A stretch of 64,000 nucleotides of DNA from an uncultured Gemmiger sp. (GCF_934561205.1 NZ_CAKTFU010000001.1:124001-188000); one strand, 5' to 3'. Positions 35,548 through 44,071 are shown, counted from the first letter of the stretch. The notes: generated by a model from the letters alone, not told the origin. Numbers and translations: made by a program.

Positions 35548-35871
35548 TTACCCAAACGGGTGGAAATTCCTTGTGATATATGACACCAACGGTAGCGGGG
35601 TCATATACCCGCGCAGTGCCTGCACCAGCCCCACCAGCGACAGAGCGTCCACCAGCAGGGTCAATGTCAGGCCCAGCTCCCCGCAATAGGGCAGCAGAGA
35701 GACGGCACCGCAGACAGTGGCCAGCGCCAGCACGACCAAGCCTTGATTTAAGTGGAACTTAACAAAGTCATCCTTGCGGGATTGCGTACAGGCAGGGATC
35801 AAAATCAATACGCTGACGTAGCACAATGCGGCTGAAAACCGCACGCGGCGCGAAACAGAACGGTTATCCAT
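35548..35871 (-). CDS. Small DUF4870/Tic20-like membrane protein
   Basis: A 107-residue protein with three hydrophobic segments. The segment RFSAALCYVSVLILIPAC followed by KDDFVKFHLNQGLVVLAL matches the arrangement of small DUF4870/Tic20-like membrane proteins (helix, then xFxxxHxxQG, then helices). No function is known. The ATG at 35871 follows AAAGGAG. It is a single gene divergent from the PTS-IIC-like gene. Confidence 0.7.
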   Translation of the reverse strand: MDNRSVSRRVRFSAALCYVSVLILIPACTQSRKDDFVKFHLNQGLVVLALATVCGAVSLLPYCGELGLTLTLLVDALSLVGLVQALRGYMTPLPLVSYITRNFHPFG

Positions 35872-35948
35872 AGGAACTCCTTTATAACTATGTACAAAAT
35901 GTCTATATTATTTTAACGCATACGCGGGCTTTTTTCAATGCCCGTAAC

Positions 35949-35977
35949 TTGTCTTTTATGCAACATCGTGTTACAAT
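35949..35977 (+). promoter_or_regulatory. Promoter of the PTS IIC-like / DJ-1 unit (TTGTCT-N17-TACAAT)
   Basis: TTGTCT at 35949-35954 and TACAAT at 35972-35977, 47 bases before the ATG. Confidence 0.65.
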
Positions 35978-36023
35978 TACAGGCAATGAGCCTGCCAAAA
36001 AGGCTCGGAAAGAGGGAAATTGC

Positions 36024-37067
36024 ATGGAAGATTTTAAGAGTTTCTTACAGCGGAAGGACGTTGTTTTTTCCGCGCACCGCTATGGTATTGACGCCATGGG
36101 TGCCATGGCGCAGGGGCTGTTTGCCAGCCTGCTGATCGGTACCATCATCAAGACGCTGGGCCAGCAGCTGGGGATTGCTTTTCTGGTCACTGCCGGTACC
36201 TATGCCGCCGCCGTGGCTGGCCCCGCCATGGCTGCCAGCATCGGCTATGCGCTGCATGCACCGCAGCTGGTGCTATTCAGCCTGATTGCCGTAGGCGGCG
36301 CTGCCAATGAACTGGGAGGCGCAGGCGGCCCCCTGGCTGTGTACCTGATTGCCATCGTCGCTGCCGAGGTCGGCAAGATTGTCAGCAAGGAGACCAAGGT
36401 CGATATTCTGGTCACCCCCGCCGTTACCATTCTGGTCGGCACCGGCCTGAGCGTGCTGTTTGCCCCCGCCATCGGCAAGGCGGCCAGCGCCGTGGGCAGT
36501 GTCATCATGTGGGCTACCGAGCTGCAGCCCCTGCTGATGGGCATTGTGGTTTCTGTTCTGGTGGGTGTTGCGCTGACGCTGCCCATCTCCAGCGCGGCCA
36601 TCTGCGCCGCGCTGGGCCTGACCGGCTTGGCCGGCGGTGCTGCCGTGGCAGGCTGCTGCGCCCAGATGATCGGCTTTGCCGTGATGAGCTACCGTGAAAA
36701 CGGTGTCGGCGGTCTGGTCAGCCAGGGCCTGGGCACCAGCATGCTGCAGATGCCCAACATCATCCGCAACCCTCGCATCTGGATCCCCCCGACGCTGGCC
36801 GCGGCCATCACCGGCCCCATTGCGACCTGCCTGTTCCGTCTGGAGATGAACGGCCCTGCCGTATCCAGCGGTATGGGCACCTGCGGTCTGGTGGGTCAGA
36901 TCGGCGTGTACACCGGCTGGGTCGAGGCCGGCAAGGCTGTGACTGCCTTTGACTGGCTGGGCCTTGTGCTGGTATGCTTTGTTCTGCCCGCCGTGCTGAG
37001 TGTGATCTTCTGCGAGTTTATGCGCAAAAAGGGTTACATCAAGGACGGCGACCTGAAACTGGATTGA
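36024..37067 (+). CDS. PTS IIC-like membrane protein (PfoR family)
   Basis: A 347-residue membrane protein with about nine to ten hydrophobic segments, of the PTS_EIIC_2 group that includes PfoR, linked to perfringolysin regulation in Clostridium perfringens. Gly-rich inner segments (GGAANELGGAGGPLAVYLIA; ITGPIATCLFRLEMNGPAVS) are typical. No IIA or IIB partner is nearby, so phosphotransferase sugar import is doubtful. The true start is the ATG at 36024, after AGAGGG. The DJ-1 protein follows 20 bases downstream in the same unit. Confidence 0.8.
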   Translation: MEDFKSFLQRKDVVFSAHRYGIDAMGAMAQGLFASLLIGTIIKTLGQQLGIAFLVTAGTYAAAVAGPAMAASIGYALHAPQLVLFSLIAVGGAANELGGAGGPLAVYLIAIVAAEVGKIVSKETKVDILVTPAVTILVGTGLSVLFAPAIGKAASAVGSVIMWATELQPLLMGIVVSVLVGVALTLPISSAAICAALGLTGLAGGAAVAGCCAQMIGFAVMSYRENGVGGLVSQGLGTSMLQMPNIIRNPRIWIPPTLAAAITGPIATCLFRLEMNGPAVSSGMGTCGLVGQIGVYTGWVEAGKAVTAFDWLGLVLVCFVLPAVLSVIFCEFMRKKGYIKDGDLKLD

Positions 37068-37087
37068 TTTTGTAAGGAGGTATTACT

Positions 37088-37642
37088 ATGGCAAAAGCGT
37101 TGGTATTTTTTGCTCCCGGTCTGGAGGAGTGCGAGGGTCTGTTGTGCGTGGACATTCTGCGCCGTGCCGGGGTGGAAGTGACCATTGCGGCAGTGGGCGG
37201 CAGCAAAGCCGTGACCAGTGCGCGCGGTATTACGGTGGTAGCGGACGCCCTGACAGAGGAGGTGCTGACGGACGCCTATGACGCCTGTGTGCTGCCGGGC
37301 GGTATCCCCGGTGTGGATAACCTGAAAGCCGACACCGTTGTGCGCCGCATTGTGCAGGACTTTGCCGCCAAGGGCAAGTACATTGCCGCCATCTGCGCAG
37401 CACCCACCGTGCTGGCGGATTTCGGCGTGCTGAAAGGCAAGCGCGCCACCGTCTACCCCGGTATGGACGCGCCGCTGACCGCCGCAGGGGCGACCTACAC
37501 CGGCGAGCAGGTCACCGAGGACGGCAACATCATTACCGGTGAGGCACTGGGCGCGGCGATCCCCTTTGCGCTGGCGCTGGCTGCCCGCCTGAACGGGCAG
37601 GACGCCGCCGACCGTGTTGCCAAAGCCATTGTGGTGCGGTAA
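37088..37642 (+). CDS. DJ-1/PfpI family protein
   Basis: A 184-residue protein of the DJ-1/ThiJ/YajL group. The nucleophile-elbow cysteine is Cys103 in AAICAAPTVLA, and the supporting Glu lies in PGLEECEG near residue 14. Bacterial relatives act as chaperones or as protein, nucleotide and glyoxal deglycases; the assignment here is family-level. A strong TAAGGAGG site precedes the ATG, and a perfect terminator follows. It is the second gene of the unit with the IIC-like protein. Confidence 0.9.
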   Translation: MAKALVFFAPGLEECEGLLCVDILRRAGVEVTIAAVGGSKAVTSARGITVVADALTEEVLTDAYDACVLPGGIPGVDNLKADTVVRRIVQDFAAKGKYIAAICAAPTVLADFGVLKGKRATVYPGMDAPLTAAGATYTGEQVTEDGNIITGEALGAAIPFALALAARLNGQDAADRVAKAIVVR

Positions 37643-37660
37643 AATTTTTCGTCAGACTGT

Positions 37661-37687
37661 TCCCCGCTTTTTTGAAAAAAGCGGGGA
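37661..37687 (+). terminator. Strong terminator after the DJ-1 gene
   Basis: TCCCCGCTTTTTT/AAAAAAGCGGGGA, 13 perfect pairs with a single-base centre, followed by TTTTTTTATT. Confidence 0.92.
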
Positions 37688-37695
37688 TTTTTTTA

Positions 37696-37744
37696 TTGAC
37701 AAAACCAAGATATCGTAATACAATATCATTAGACGATATCGTTA
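37696..37744 (+). promoter_or_regulatory. padR promoter with three 13-bp-spaced operator repeats
   Basis: TTGACA (37696-37701) and TACAAT (37719-37724) with 17 bases between. ATATCGTAA (37710), ATATCATTA (37723) and ATATCGTTA (37736) are direct repeats exactly 13 bases apart, covering the spacer, the -10 and the start site. The last lies in the palindrome ACGATATCGT. Probably the autoregulatory site for the PadR protein. Confidence 0.75.
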
Positions 37745-37760
37745 TACGAGGTGAACCAAG

Positions 37761-38117
37761 ATGCCCAAGCAAGCACTGGAGAATCTGACCGAGGCTATGT
37801 TCTATACCCTGATGGCATTGACCCGCGGCGACGCCTGCGGCACCGAAATTACCGCCTTTGCGGCGGAAATTTCGGGCGGTGCGGTGCGGCTGGGACCTGC
37901 CACCCTGTATACCCTGCTGGCCAAATTTGAAAAAGAAGGCTTTTTGACACAGGCTGGCACGGTGGGCTGCAAGCGCTACTACCGCCTGACCGCCGCCGGA
38001 AAAGCCGCCTACCAAGGGGAGCGCAGCCGCCTGCTGCGGTGCCTGCAAAACGCAGACGCGGCAGAGGTGCTTTCCCCTGCGGAACTGACAACCAAAGGAG
38101 TGAACGAAGATGCGTAA
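37761..38117 (+). CDS. PadR-family transcriptional regulator
   Basis: A 118-residue winged-helix regulator. The N-terminal LTEAMFYTLMALTRGDACGTEIT and RLGPATLYTLLAKFEKEGFL are the recognition part of PadR proteins (helix-turn-helix near residues 40-60), with a short C-terminal dimer helix. It overlaps the DUF2812 membrane protein by eight bases, a classic PadR-DUF2812 pair in which the regulator usually controls its own operon and often responds to antibiotics or envelope stress. GAGGTG precedes the ATG, and the three-repeat operator lies directly upstream. Confidence 0.92.
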   Translation: MPKQALENLTEAMFYTLMALTRGDACGTEITAFAAEISGGAVRLGPATLYTLLAKFEKEGFLTQAGTVGCKRYYRLTAAGKAAYQGERSRLLRCLQNADAAEVLSPAELTTKGVNEDA

Positions 38118-39255
38118 TGACGTTGTATTGCGTCCCCTGCCCTGCCATTTTTATGATGTGGAGCGTATGGAAAGCTGGCTGCAGGAGCAGGCAGCCAAGG
38201 GTCTGTTTCTCACCCGGTGGGGCAGCGTGTTTGCCCATTTCCGCCGCGCAGAGCCTGCCAAGGTGCGCTACCGCATTACGGCGGCGCGGCTGGAAGGAAA
38301 TTTGTTTGAGAACCCGCCCGAAGCCCCCGACCCGGAGCAGCAGGAGTTGTTTTCCGGCGAGGGATGGCAGTTTGTTGCCGCACGCGGCGAGCTGTTTGTC
38401 TACCTTTGCAGCGACCCTGCCGCGCCCGAGCTGGACACCGACCCCGCTGTACAGGCACTGAGCCTAAAAATGGTGCGGCGGGATGCGCGCATCACCGCCG
38501 TGGTGGTGCTGCTGAATGCCGCCGTGGTGGCGCTGAATATGGGGATGCGGGGCGGCTTTTTCTGGCTGGGTACACTGGTCAAAGCACCGGGTACGGTGCT
38601 GCTTGCCGCGCTGCTTTTTGCTGACTACCTGCTGTACGGCGTCAGCGGCTGGCTGAACCTGCGCAGGCTGACCCGACAGCTCAAGCAGGGAATCCCCCTT
38701 GACCACAATAAGCCGTGGCGCGCTGAGGCAGTGCGCTACCGCGCAAGCGTGCTGGGCGCGCTGGTTTTGGTTGTCGGTATGGTGGCGGTGGCGGCAGGCT
38801 GGGGCGAGCCGACGCAGATTTCGGCGGACGAGTACGGTGCTTTGCCCTTTGCCACGCTGACCGACCTGACAGGCAGCGACGCGGTACAGGAAAAGACCAG
38901 CCTGACCGCGCAAGGCAGTGTGCTGGCACCCTGCATCCTGCACTATGACGAGGACGCTTACATCGGCACCGCACCCTGCCACCTGTATGTGGATTATTAC
39001 CGGACGGCTGCCCCGTGGATGGCGCAGCGCCTTGCGAAAGAACTGCATGGCCTTAAAAAGGATATGGCACCCGACCCGGTGGCGATCCCCTGCCCCGCGG
39101 GGGTCGATGCCGCCTACGCCTACGACAACGAGGGTGTGTTTGAGCAGGTGATTCTGGTCAAGGGCGACACCGTGATGAGTGCGCTGTGGTTTGGCGAGAT
39201 GCCGAACCGCACCGAGGACTTTTTGCCGATACTGGCGGAGAAAATGCAGGGATAG
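38110..39255 (+). CDS. DUF2812 membrane protein
   Basis: A 381-residue protein. Residues 1-95 form a DUF2812 domain (FYDVERMESWLQEQAAKGLFL; VRYRI). Three to four membrane segments follow between about 125 and 235, then an extracytoplasmic domain of about 140 residues with acidic clusters. PadR-linked DUF2812 proteins are of unknown function. It is translated from within the end of padR (AAAGGAG site) and shares its operator. The last gene of the unit; no terminator is obvious. Confidence 0.85.
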   Translation: MRNDVVLRPLPCHFYDVERMESWLQEQAAKGLFLTRWGSVFAHFRRAEPAKVRYRITAARLEGNLFENPPEAPDPEQQELFSGEGWQFVAARGELFVYLCSDPAAPELDTDPAVQALSLKMVRRDARITAVVVLLNAAVVALNMGMRGGFFWLGTLVKAPGTVLLAALLFADYLLYGVSGWLNLRRLTRQLKQGIPLDHNKPWRAEAVRYRASVLGALVLVVGMVAVAAGWGEPTQISADEYGALPFATLTDLTGSDAVQEKTSLTAQGSVLAPCILHYDEDAYIGTAPCHLYVDYYRTAAPWMAQRLAKELHGLKKDMAPDPVAIPCPAGVDAAYAYDNEGVFEQVILVKGDTVMSALWFGEMPNRTEDFLPILAEKMQG

Positions 39256-39317
39256 CCCTGACAAAACCGACAAAAACGGCGGCGAAAATTTGGCAAAACC
39301 GCGCGGCGGAAACGTGC

Positions 39318-39367
39318 TATAATAAGAAAAACGGAACGGCAGACTGCAAAACGGAACGGCAGGCTGC
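39318..39367 (+). promoter_or_regulatory. Extended -10 promoter and tandem 20-bp repeat before the ricin-fold gene
   Basis: TGC-TATAAT ends at 39323. The leader then holds two tandem copies of a 20-mer (39328-39347 and 39348-39367, starting AAAACGGAACGGCAG) differing at one base. Confidence 0.6.
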
Positions 39368-39392
39368 CGATTCCGCAAAGGAGGAACCCGTT

Positions 39393-39971
39393 ATGAAAAA
39401 ATCCGCCCAGACTGTTATCCGCCCGGAGGCATTCTATACCATCGCCGCCGCCAATGGCCGTGTGCTGGAAGTGGCAGATTTCAATACCGAGAACGGCGCA
39501 TCCGTACAGCTGTGGAGCTATGAGGGTCAGCCTTGGCAGCAGTGGAGCTTTGAGGAAGCCGGTGAGGGCGAATACCGCATCCGCAACCGCTTTACCGGCA
39601 AGGTCATGGATCTAGCCATGTCCGGCGTGGTTAACGGCACTTGGGTGCACCAGTGGAGCAGTACCACAGGTGCCGGGCAGCGCTGGCAGGTCGTGGAGGC
39701 CGGCGGCGGCAAGGTCAAGCTGCGCAACGTGCTGGCCGATAAGGTCATCGACCTGGTGGGTATGCGTGTGGAAAACGGCACACAGGCGCAGATCTGGCAG
39801 GATGTCTTTGGCGAAAACCAGCAGTGGCGGCTGGAGCCTGTACCCGAACGCCTGCTGAAAGAAATTGACCCCGCCCCGAAAGCCCCCCGCAAAGCCCCTG
39901 TAAAATCCACCCGCACCCAGACCGCCAAAAAGACCGGCGGTAAATCGGCACGCCGTGCCACCAAAAAATAA
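39393..39971 (+). CDS. Ricin-type beta-trefoil protein with a basic histone-like tail
   Basis: A 192-residue cytosolic protein without signal peptide. Residues 10-150 form one beta-trefoil with three QxW repeats (QQW at 49-51, QRW at 96-98, QQW at 143-145), the fold of ricin B-type carbohydrate-binding modules. Residues about 160-192 are Pro/Ala/Lys/Arg-rich (PRKAPVKSTRTQTAKKTGGK), like histone H1 or bacterial nucleoid-protein tails. AAAGGAGG precedes the ATG at 39393. A lectin domain with a likely nucleic-acid-binding tail inside the cell is unusual; ligand and role are unknown. It is a single gene with its own promoter and terminator. Confidence 0.82.
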   Translation: MKKSAQTVIRPEAFYTIAAANGRVLEVADFNTENGASVQLWSYEGQPWQQWSFEEAGEGEYRIRNRFTGKVMDLAMSGVVNGTWVHQWSSTTGAGQRWQVVEAGGGKVKLRNVLADKVIDLVGMRVENGTQAQIWQDVFGENQQWRLEPVPERLLKEIDPAPKAPRKAPVKSTRTQTAKKTGGKSARRATKK

Positions 39972-39981
39972 ACCGCTTTGT

Positions 39982-40003
39982 CCCCGCCCGCCACAGGGCG
40001 GGG
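39982..40003 (+). terminator. Terminator of the ricin-fold gene
   Basis: CCCCGCCC/GGGCGGGG with a six-base loop, followed by ATTTTTG. Confidence 0.85.
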
Positions 40004-40014
40004 ATTTTTGCGTC

Positions 40015-40043
40015 TTGCAGAAAGCAAAAAATGCTGATATAAT
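40015..40043 (+). promoter_or_regulatory. Helicase promoter (TTGCAG-N17-TATAAT, extended -10)
   Basis: TTGCAG at 40015-40020, TGA-TATAAT ending at 40043. Confidence 0.75.
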
Positions 40044-40085
40044 GACTGTAAATGTACAAATTTGACGGAAAGGCAGTTACAACCT

Positions 40086-41273
40086 ATGCAGTTTACCCAG
40101 CTTACCGGCGTCGCGCCGGAAATTATCCGCGCCACCCAGACCATGGGCTTTACCGAAATGACGGAAATTCAGGAAAAGGCGATCCCGCTGATGCTGGCGG
40201 GGCATGATATGATCGCCAAGGCACCCACCGGCACCGGTAAGACGGTGGCGTTCGGCATCCCCATTCTGTCCAAGGTGGACCCGACCGTCTGCAAGCCGCA
40301 GGCTGTGGTGCTAAGCCCCACCCGCGAGCTGGCACAGCAGATCGCGCAGGATCTGCAAAATCTGGCGCAGTATCGCCCGGAAATCAAAATCGTCTGCGTG
40401 TACGGCGGCGCGGGGCTGGAAAAGCAGCAGCGCCAGCTGAAGGCGGGCTGCCATATCGTGGTTGCCACGCCGGGGCGCTTGATGGACCACTACCGCCACC
40501 ATGCCATTGATGTTTCCGATGTGGAAACCGTTGTGCTGGACGAGGCGGACGAGATGCTGAATATGGGCTTTTACAAGGACGTGCGCCACATCATTGATTT
40601 GATGAAGCACCGCAAGAGCCTGTCGATGTTCTCTGCCACCATCAGCCGCGAGGTGCTGGACATCGGCTGGCTGTACCAGCACAACGCTGCCGAGGTCAGC
40701 GTACAGCCTGTGGAGGATTCCAGCCCCAAAATTGCCCAGTACAAGCTGCTGACCACCGGGCGCGACAAGCTGGCGGACGCCGCGCAGATCATTATCAGCG
40801 AAGGGTACAAGCGTGTGATGATTTTCTGCAACACCAAGTACAACACCGGGATGCTTGCCAACCAGCTGGCACGGCTGAACTTTAATGTGGACTGCCTGCA
40901 CGGCGATTTGTCGCAGGCAGAGCGCAACCGCATTATGACCCGCTTTAAGGCGGGTGAAATCGATGTGCTGGTTGCCACCGACGTGGCGGCACGCGGCATT
41001 GATGTTTCGGATGTGGACGCTGTGATCAACTACGATGTACCCGACGAAAACGAGCATTACACCCACCGCATCGGGCGCACGGGGCGCGCCCGCAGACAGG
41101 GTGCCAGCTACCTGTTTTACACCAAGGACGAGGAAAAGCGGGTGGATCAGCTGCTGCGCCTGACCCGCAATCTGGAGGATTGCCAGGCGGTGAAGTTTGA
41201 CTTTAACCACGAAAAGCTGGTCGTGCAGGAAAACAAGCAGGAAGATCGTTTCCAAATCAAGTGCTATTTCTAA
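40086..41273 (+). CDS. DEAD-box RNA helicase
   Basis: A 395-residue ATP-dependent RNA helicase core, related to DeaD/CshA/RhlE. Motifs in order: the Q-motif region (GFTEMTEIQEKAIP), motif I PTGTGKT, Ia PTRELAQQ, II DEADEM, III FSATIS, IV IFCNTK, V ATDVAARGID and VI HRIGRTGRAR. There is almost no C-terminal extension, so it lacks the RNA-binding tail of CshA or DbpA and is a minimal helicase. An earlier TTG start (40062) is possible; the ATG at 40086 is preferred, with GGAAAGG upstream. Likely roles are ribosome assembly or mRNA turnover. Confidence 0.92.
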   Translation: MQFTQLTGVAPEIIRATQTMGFTEMTEIQEKAIPLMLAGHDMIAKAPTGTGKTVAFGIPILSKVDPTVCKPQAVVLSPTRELAQQIAQDLQNLAQYRPEIKIVCVYGGAGLEKQQRQLKAGCHIVVATPGRLMDHYRHHAIDVSDVETVVLDEADEMLNMGFYKDVRHIIDLMKHRKSLSMFSATISREVLDIGWLYQHNAAEVSVQPVEDSSPKIAQYKLLTTGRDKLADAAQIIISEGYKRVMIFCNTKYNTGMLANQLARLNFNVDCLHGDLSQAERNRIMTRFKAGEIDVLVATDVAARGIDVSDVDAVINYDVPDENEHYTHRIGRTGRARRQGASYLFYTKDEEKRVDQLLRLTRNLEDCQAVKFDFNHEKLVVQENKQEDRFQIKCYF

Positions 41274-41287
41274 AAAAGGCAGAAAAA

Positions 41288-41320
41288 AGCAGCCGTGTCG
41301 GCTTTGTCGACACGGCTGCT
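41288..41320. terminator. Bidirectional terminator between the helicase gene and sufU
   Basis: A 13-bp stem (AGCAGCCGTGTCG/CGACACGGCTGCT); plus tail TTTTTGCG, minus tail TTTTTTCTG. Confidence 0.9.
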
Positions 41321-41330
41321 TTTTGCGCTG

Positions 41331-41759
41331 TTACGATGCTTTATCCAGAACTTCCTCCAAGGTGTGCCATGCCAATACGGCGCATTTTACGCGGGCGGGC
41401 ACATGGGCGATGCCCTGCAAGGCGGCGGCATCCTCCAATTCGTCAAGTTCCTCGGGGGTGATTTTTCCTTTTATCATTTGGAAATACAGCCCGATCAGCC
41501 GCTTGGCATCGGTCACCTTGCGCCCCTTGACAAGGTCGATCATCAGCGATGCCGACGCCTGCGAGATGGCGCAGCCGCTGCCGATAAATCCTGCGTCCTG
41601 AATGACGCCGTCGGCAATGCGCAATTGCAGGGTGATGTCGTCGCCGCAGCTGGGGTTGACCCCCTCCAGGCTGTGGGTCGCCCCCGCCACGGGGTGGCGG
41701 TTGGCGGTGCTGCGGCTGTTTTCGGTTATAATTTGGGTGTACAGTTCGTTCAGGTTCAC
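41331..41759 (-). CDS. sufU: SufU sulfur-transfer / scaffold protein
   Basis: A 142-residue zinc-binding U-type protein that takes persulfide sulfur from SufS in Gram-positive SUF systems. Cys38 (NPSCGDD), Cys63 (GSGCAISQASAS) and Cys126 (RVKCAVLAW) are the three conserved cysteines; Asp40 completes the usual zinc site. The insert of about 20 residues between the second and third Cys is characteristic of SufU rather than IscU. It overlaps sufS by four bases and ends the sufCBDSU operon. Confidence 0.93.
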   Translation of the reverse strand: MNLNELYTQIITENSRSTANRHPVAGATHSLEGVNPSCGDDITLQLRIADGVIQDAGFIGSGCAISQASASLMIDLVKGRKVTDAKRLIGLYFQMIKGKITPEELDELEDAAALQGIAHVPARVKCAVLAWHTLEEVLDKAS

Positions 41760-42970
41760 AAGCCCATCACCTTTCTGACGTTTTCCAGATTTTGCAGCAG
41801 TGCGTCAATGTCCTGCGGGGTGTTGTACAGGGCAACGCTGGCGCGGCAGCAGCTGCCGATGCCGAGGTATTCCATAAGCGGCTGGGCGCAGTGATGCCCC
41901 GCACGCACCGCCACGCCGCCTGCATCCAGAATGGTGGCGACGTCGTGGGGGTGTACGTCCCGCACGTTGAAGCTGACCACGCCGTAGCGGGCATCGGCGG
42001 TCGGCTCGCCGTAGACGGTCAGCCACGGCAGGGCGCGCATACCGTCCAGCATTTGCTTGAGCAGGGCGTGCTCGTGCTGCTGCAGGGTCTGCCAGCCGAT
42101 GGCGGTCATGTAGTCCAGCGCGGCGGCAAAGCCGACCTCGCCGCCCACGTTGCGGGTGCCCGCCTCAAATTTGCGCGGTCCCTCGGCGTAGGTGGCGGTC
42201 TGCTCGTGTACGGCGGCAATCATATCGCCGCCGCTTAAAAACGGGGGCATTTTGTCCAAAAGTTCCCGCTTAGCGTACAGCGCCCCCACGCCCATGGGTG
42301 CGTACAGCTTGTGGGCCGAGCAGGCGGCAAAATCCACGTCCAGCGCCTTGACGTCCACGGGAACGTGCGGTGCGCTTTGGGCGCAGTCCAGCACGACCAC
42401 CGCCCCCACGGCGTGGGCGCGCCGCACGATGCTTTCCACGGGGGCGCGCAGCCCCAGTACGTTGGAAACCATCGCCACAGCGACAAGTTTTGTGCGGTCG
42501 GTGATTTTTTTGTCCAGCTCCTGCTCGGTCAGGTGCCCGCCCTCATCGGGGTACAGGTACACAAGTTTAGCCCCCGTAGCGGCGGCGACCCGCTGCCACG
42601 GCACCAGATTGGAGTGATGCTCCGCCACAGAGAGGACGATCTCATCCCCTGCGTGCAGAAAATGCAGCCCGTAGCTGTAAGCAACCAGATTGAGCGATTC
42701 GGTGGTGTTTTGGGTAAAGACAATCTCGTCGTCCTGCGCGTTGAAGAATTTTGCCACGGTATGGCGTGCATTTTCGTGCGCATCGGTGGCACGCATCGCC
42801 AGCTCATACACACCGCGGTGGGGGTTGGCGTTGTCGCGGCGGTAGTAGTCTGCCACAGCGTCCAGCACCTGGGTGGGGTGCTGGGTGGTGGCGGCGCTGT
42901 CCAGATAGACAAGGCGATTGCCGTTTTCATCCGCCGCCAAAATCGGAAAATCAGCGATCCAAGGGTTCAT
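41756..42970 (-). CDS. sufS: Cysteine desulfurase SufS
   Basis: A 404-residue PLP enzyme that takes sulfur from cysteine to feed cluster assembly. The PLP lysine lies in CSAHKLYAPMG, the catalytic Cys in AGHHCAQPLMEYLG, and LDSAATTQ plus NPHRGVYELA form the N-terminal hallmark of group II desulfurases. The frame is open upstream; start candidates are ATG at 42976 and 42970, both inside the end of sufD. 42970 gives a better distance to AAAGG and a normal length. It is the fourth gene of the suf operon. Confidence 0.94.
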   Translation of the reverse strand: MNPWIADFPILAADENGNRLVYLDSAATTQHPTQVLDAVADYYRRDNANPHRGVYELAMRATDAHENARHTVAKFFNAQDDEIVFTQNTTESLNLVAYSYGLHFLHAGDEIVLSVAEHHSNLVPWQRVAAATGAKLVYLYPDEGGHLTEQELDKKITDRTKLVAVAMVSNVLGLRAPVESIVRRAHAVGAVVVLDCAQSAPHVPVDVKALDVDFAACSAHKLYAPMGVGALYAKRELLDKMPPFLSGGDMIAAVHEQTATYAEGPRKFEAGTRNVGGEVGFAAALDYMTAIGWQTLQQHEHALLKQMLDGMRALPWLTVYGEPTADARYGVVSFNVRDVHPHDVATILDAGGVAVRAGHHCAQPLMEYLGIGSCCRASVALYNTPQDIDALLQNLENVRKVMGL

Positions 42971-44036
42971 ACGCATCCAGCCTTTCTGCCACAAAGTGGC
43001 GTACCTCCTGCCGCAGTGCCTCGTCGGGCAGTTTTTCAATGGCGGGGGCAAAGCGGGCGTCCACCATCAGGCGGCGCGCCTGTGCGGCGCTCAGCCCGCG
43101 TGAGCGCAGATAGTACAGCTTGGCGTCGTCCAGACGCCCGACGCTGGCGGCGTGCTGCCCCTCGACCCGTTCTTCGCCGCAGAGGATCAGCGGCGCGGTG
43201 CGGTTGCGCACATGCGGGCTGAACAGCAGCACGTCCTCACTTTCGTGGCCGATGCCGTTCACGGCGCCGCGCTTGAAATCCACGGTGCCGCGCAGAATTT
43301 TATCCGCCTCACCCGCCAGCACACCGGCGGTGTGCATCTCGCAAACGGTGTCCTTTGCGGTGTGTACGCTGACATCGTTGAAATCCAACAGTTGTTTGCC
43401 GCTGCCGCAGTAGGCGGCGGTCAGTTCATAAGAGCCTTGACGGCGGTGCAGAAGGGTGCGTGTGCCGCACACGGTCAGCGCGCCGCCCAGTTCCAGCCGC
43501 ACCTGCTCGACCCTGCCGCCTTGGGCGGTTTCGACGGCGACGGCATTCCAGCGGCGGGCGCGGGCGCCCAGCAGCTGCACCTGCACCAGCGTTACCACGG
43601 CCCCCTCCCCTGCCCGAATACGGGTCAGCTGGGCAGCGGCGCCGTTTTCGGCATCGCCGCGCAGAACCTGCACAACGGTCAGGCGGGTGTGGGCGGCGGC
43701 GTCCACGGTCAGGTAGCCAACGGCTGCCGGGTGGGCATCGTCCAGCGTGGTTTCATAGATAAGCGGTGCGGATACGGTTTCGTTTACCGCGATATGGCGC
43801 ACAAAATTTGCGCTTTGCAGTATCCATGCGTCAGCATCGGAACCGACGCCGCTGGCTGCAAAATCAGCAAAATCCGGCGCGGCGGTGCAGACCCCTGTCG
43901 GCAGCGGGCTTTCAGCGACCTGCGCTGTGTTCACGCCGCCGATCGGTGCGGCGGGCAGTGCGGCCGCCGCAGGGGCAGTGTTCACGCCAAGCCGATTCCA
44001 TGTGGGTACCGGCAGGCGGTTGAGTGTTGTGTTCAT
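42951..44036 (-). CDS. sufD: Fe-S assembly protein SufD
   Basis: A 361-residue SufBD-family protein, partner of SufB and SufC in the scaffold complex. The first 100 residues are variable and Ala-rich. The beta-helix core follows (AAHTRLTVVQVLRGDAENGAAAQ; LLDFNDVSVHTAKDTVCEMHTAG), then the family helix (GRLDDAKLYYLRSRGLSAAQARRLMV, of which DDAKLYYLRSRGL is diagnostic). The ATG at 44036 has an AGGTGA site. It overlaps sufS at its end and follows sufB by 35 bases. Confidence 0.9.
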   Translation of the reverse strand: MNTTLNRLPVPTWNRLGVNTAPAAAALPAAPIGGVNTAQVAESPLPTGVCTAAPDFADFAASGVGSDADAWILQSANFVRHIAVNETVSAPLIYETTLDDAHPAAVGYLTVDAAAHTRLTVVQVLRGDAENGAAAQLTRIRAGEGAVVTLVQVQLLGARARRWNAVAVETAQGGRVEQVRLELGGALTVCGTRTLLHRRQGSYELTAAYCGSGKQLLDFNDVSVHTAKDTVCEMHTAGVLAGEADKILRGTVDFKRGAVNGIGHESEDVLLFSPHVRNRTAPLILCGEERVEGQHAASVGRLDDAKLYYLRSRGLSAAQARRLMVDARFAPAIEKLPDEALRQEVRHFVAERLDAYEPLDR

Positions 44037-44071
44037 AAAAATCACCTATACAATCCTATGTTGCGGCAGCC

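Noticed and set aside
36024..37067. IIC-like protein as part of a sugar PTS
   Set aside because: No IIA, IIB or sugar enzyme genes are adjacent; the PfoR-type family is not a proven PTS transporter.
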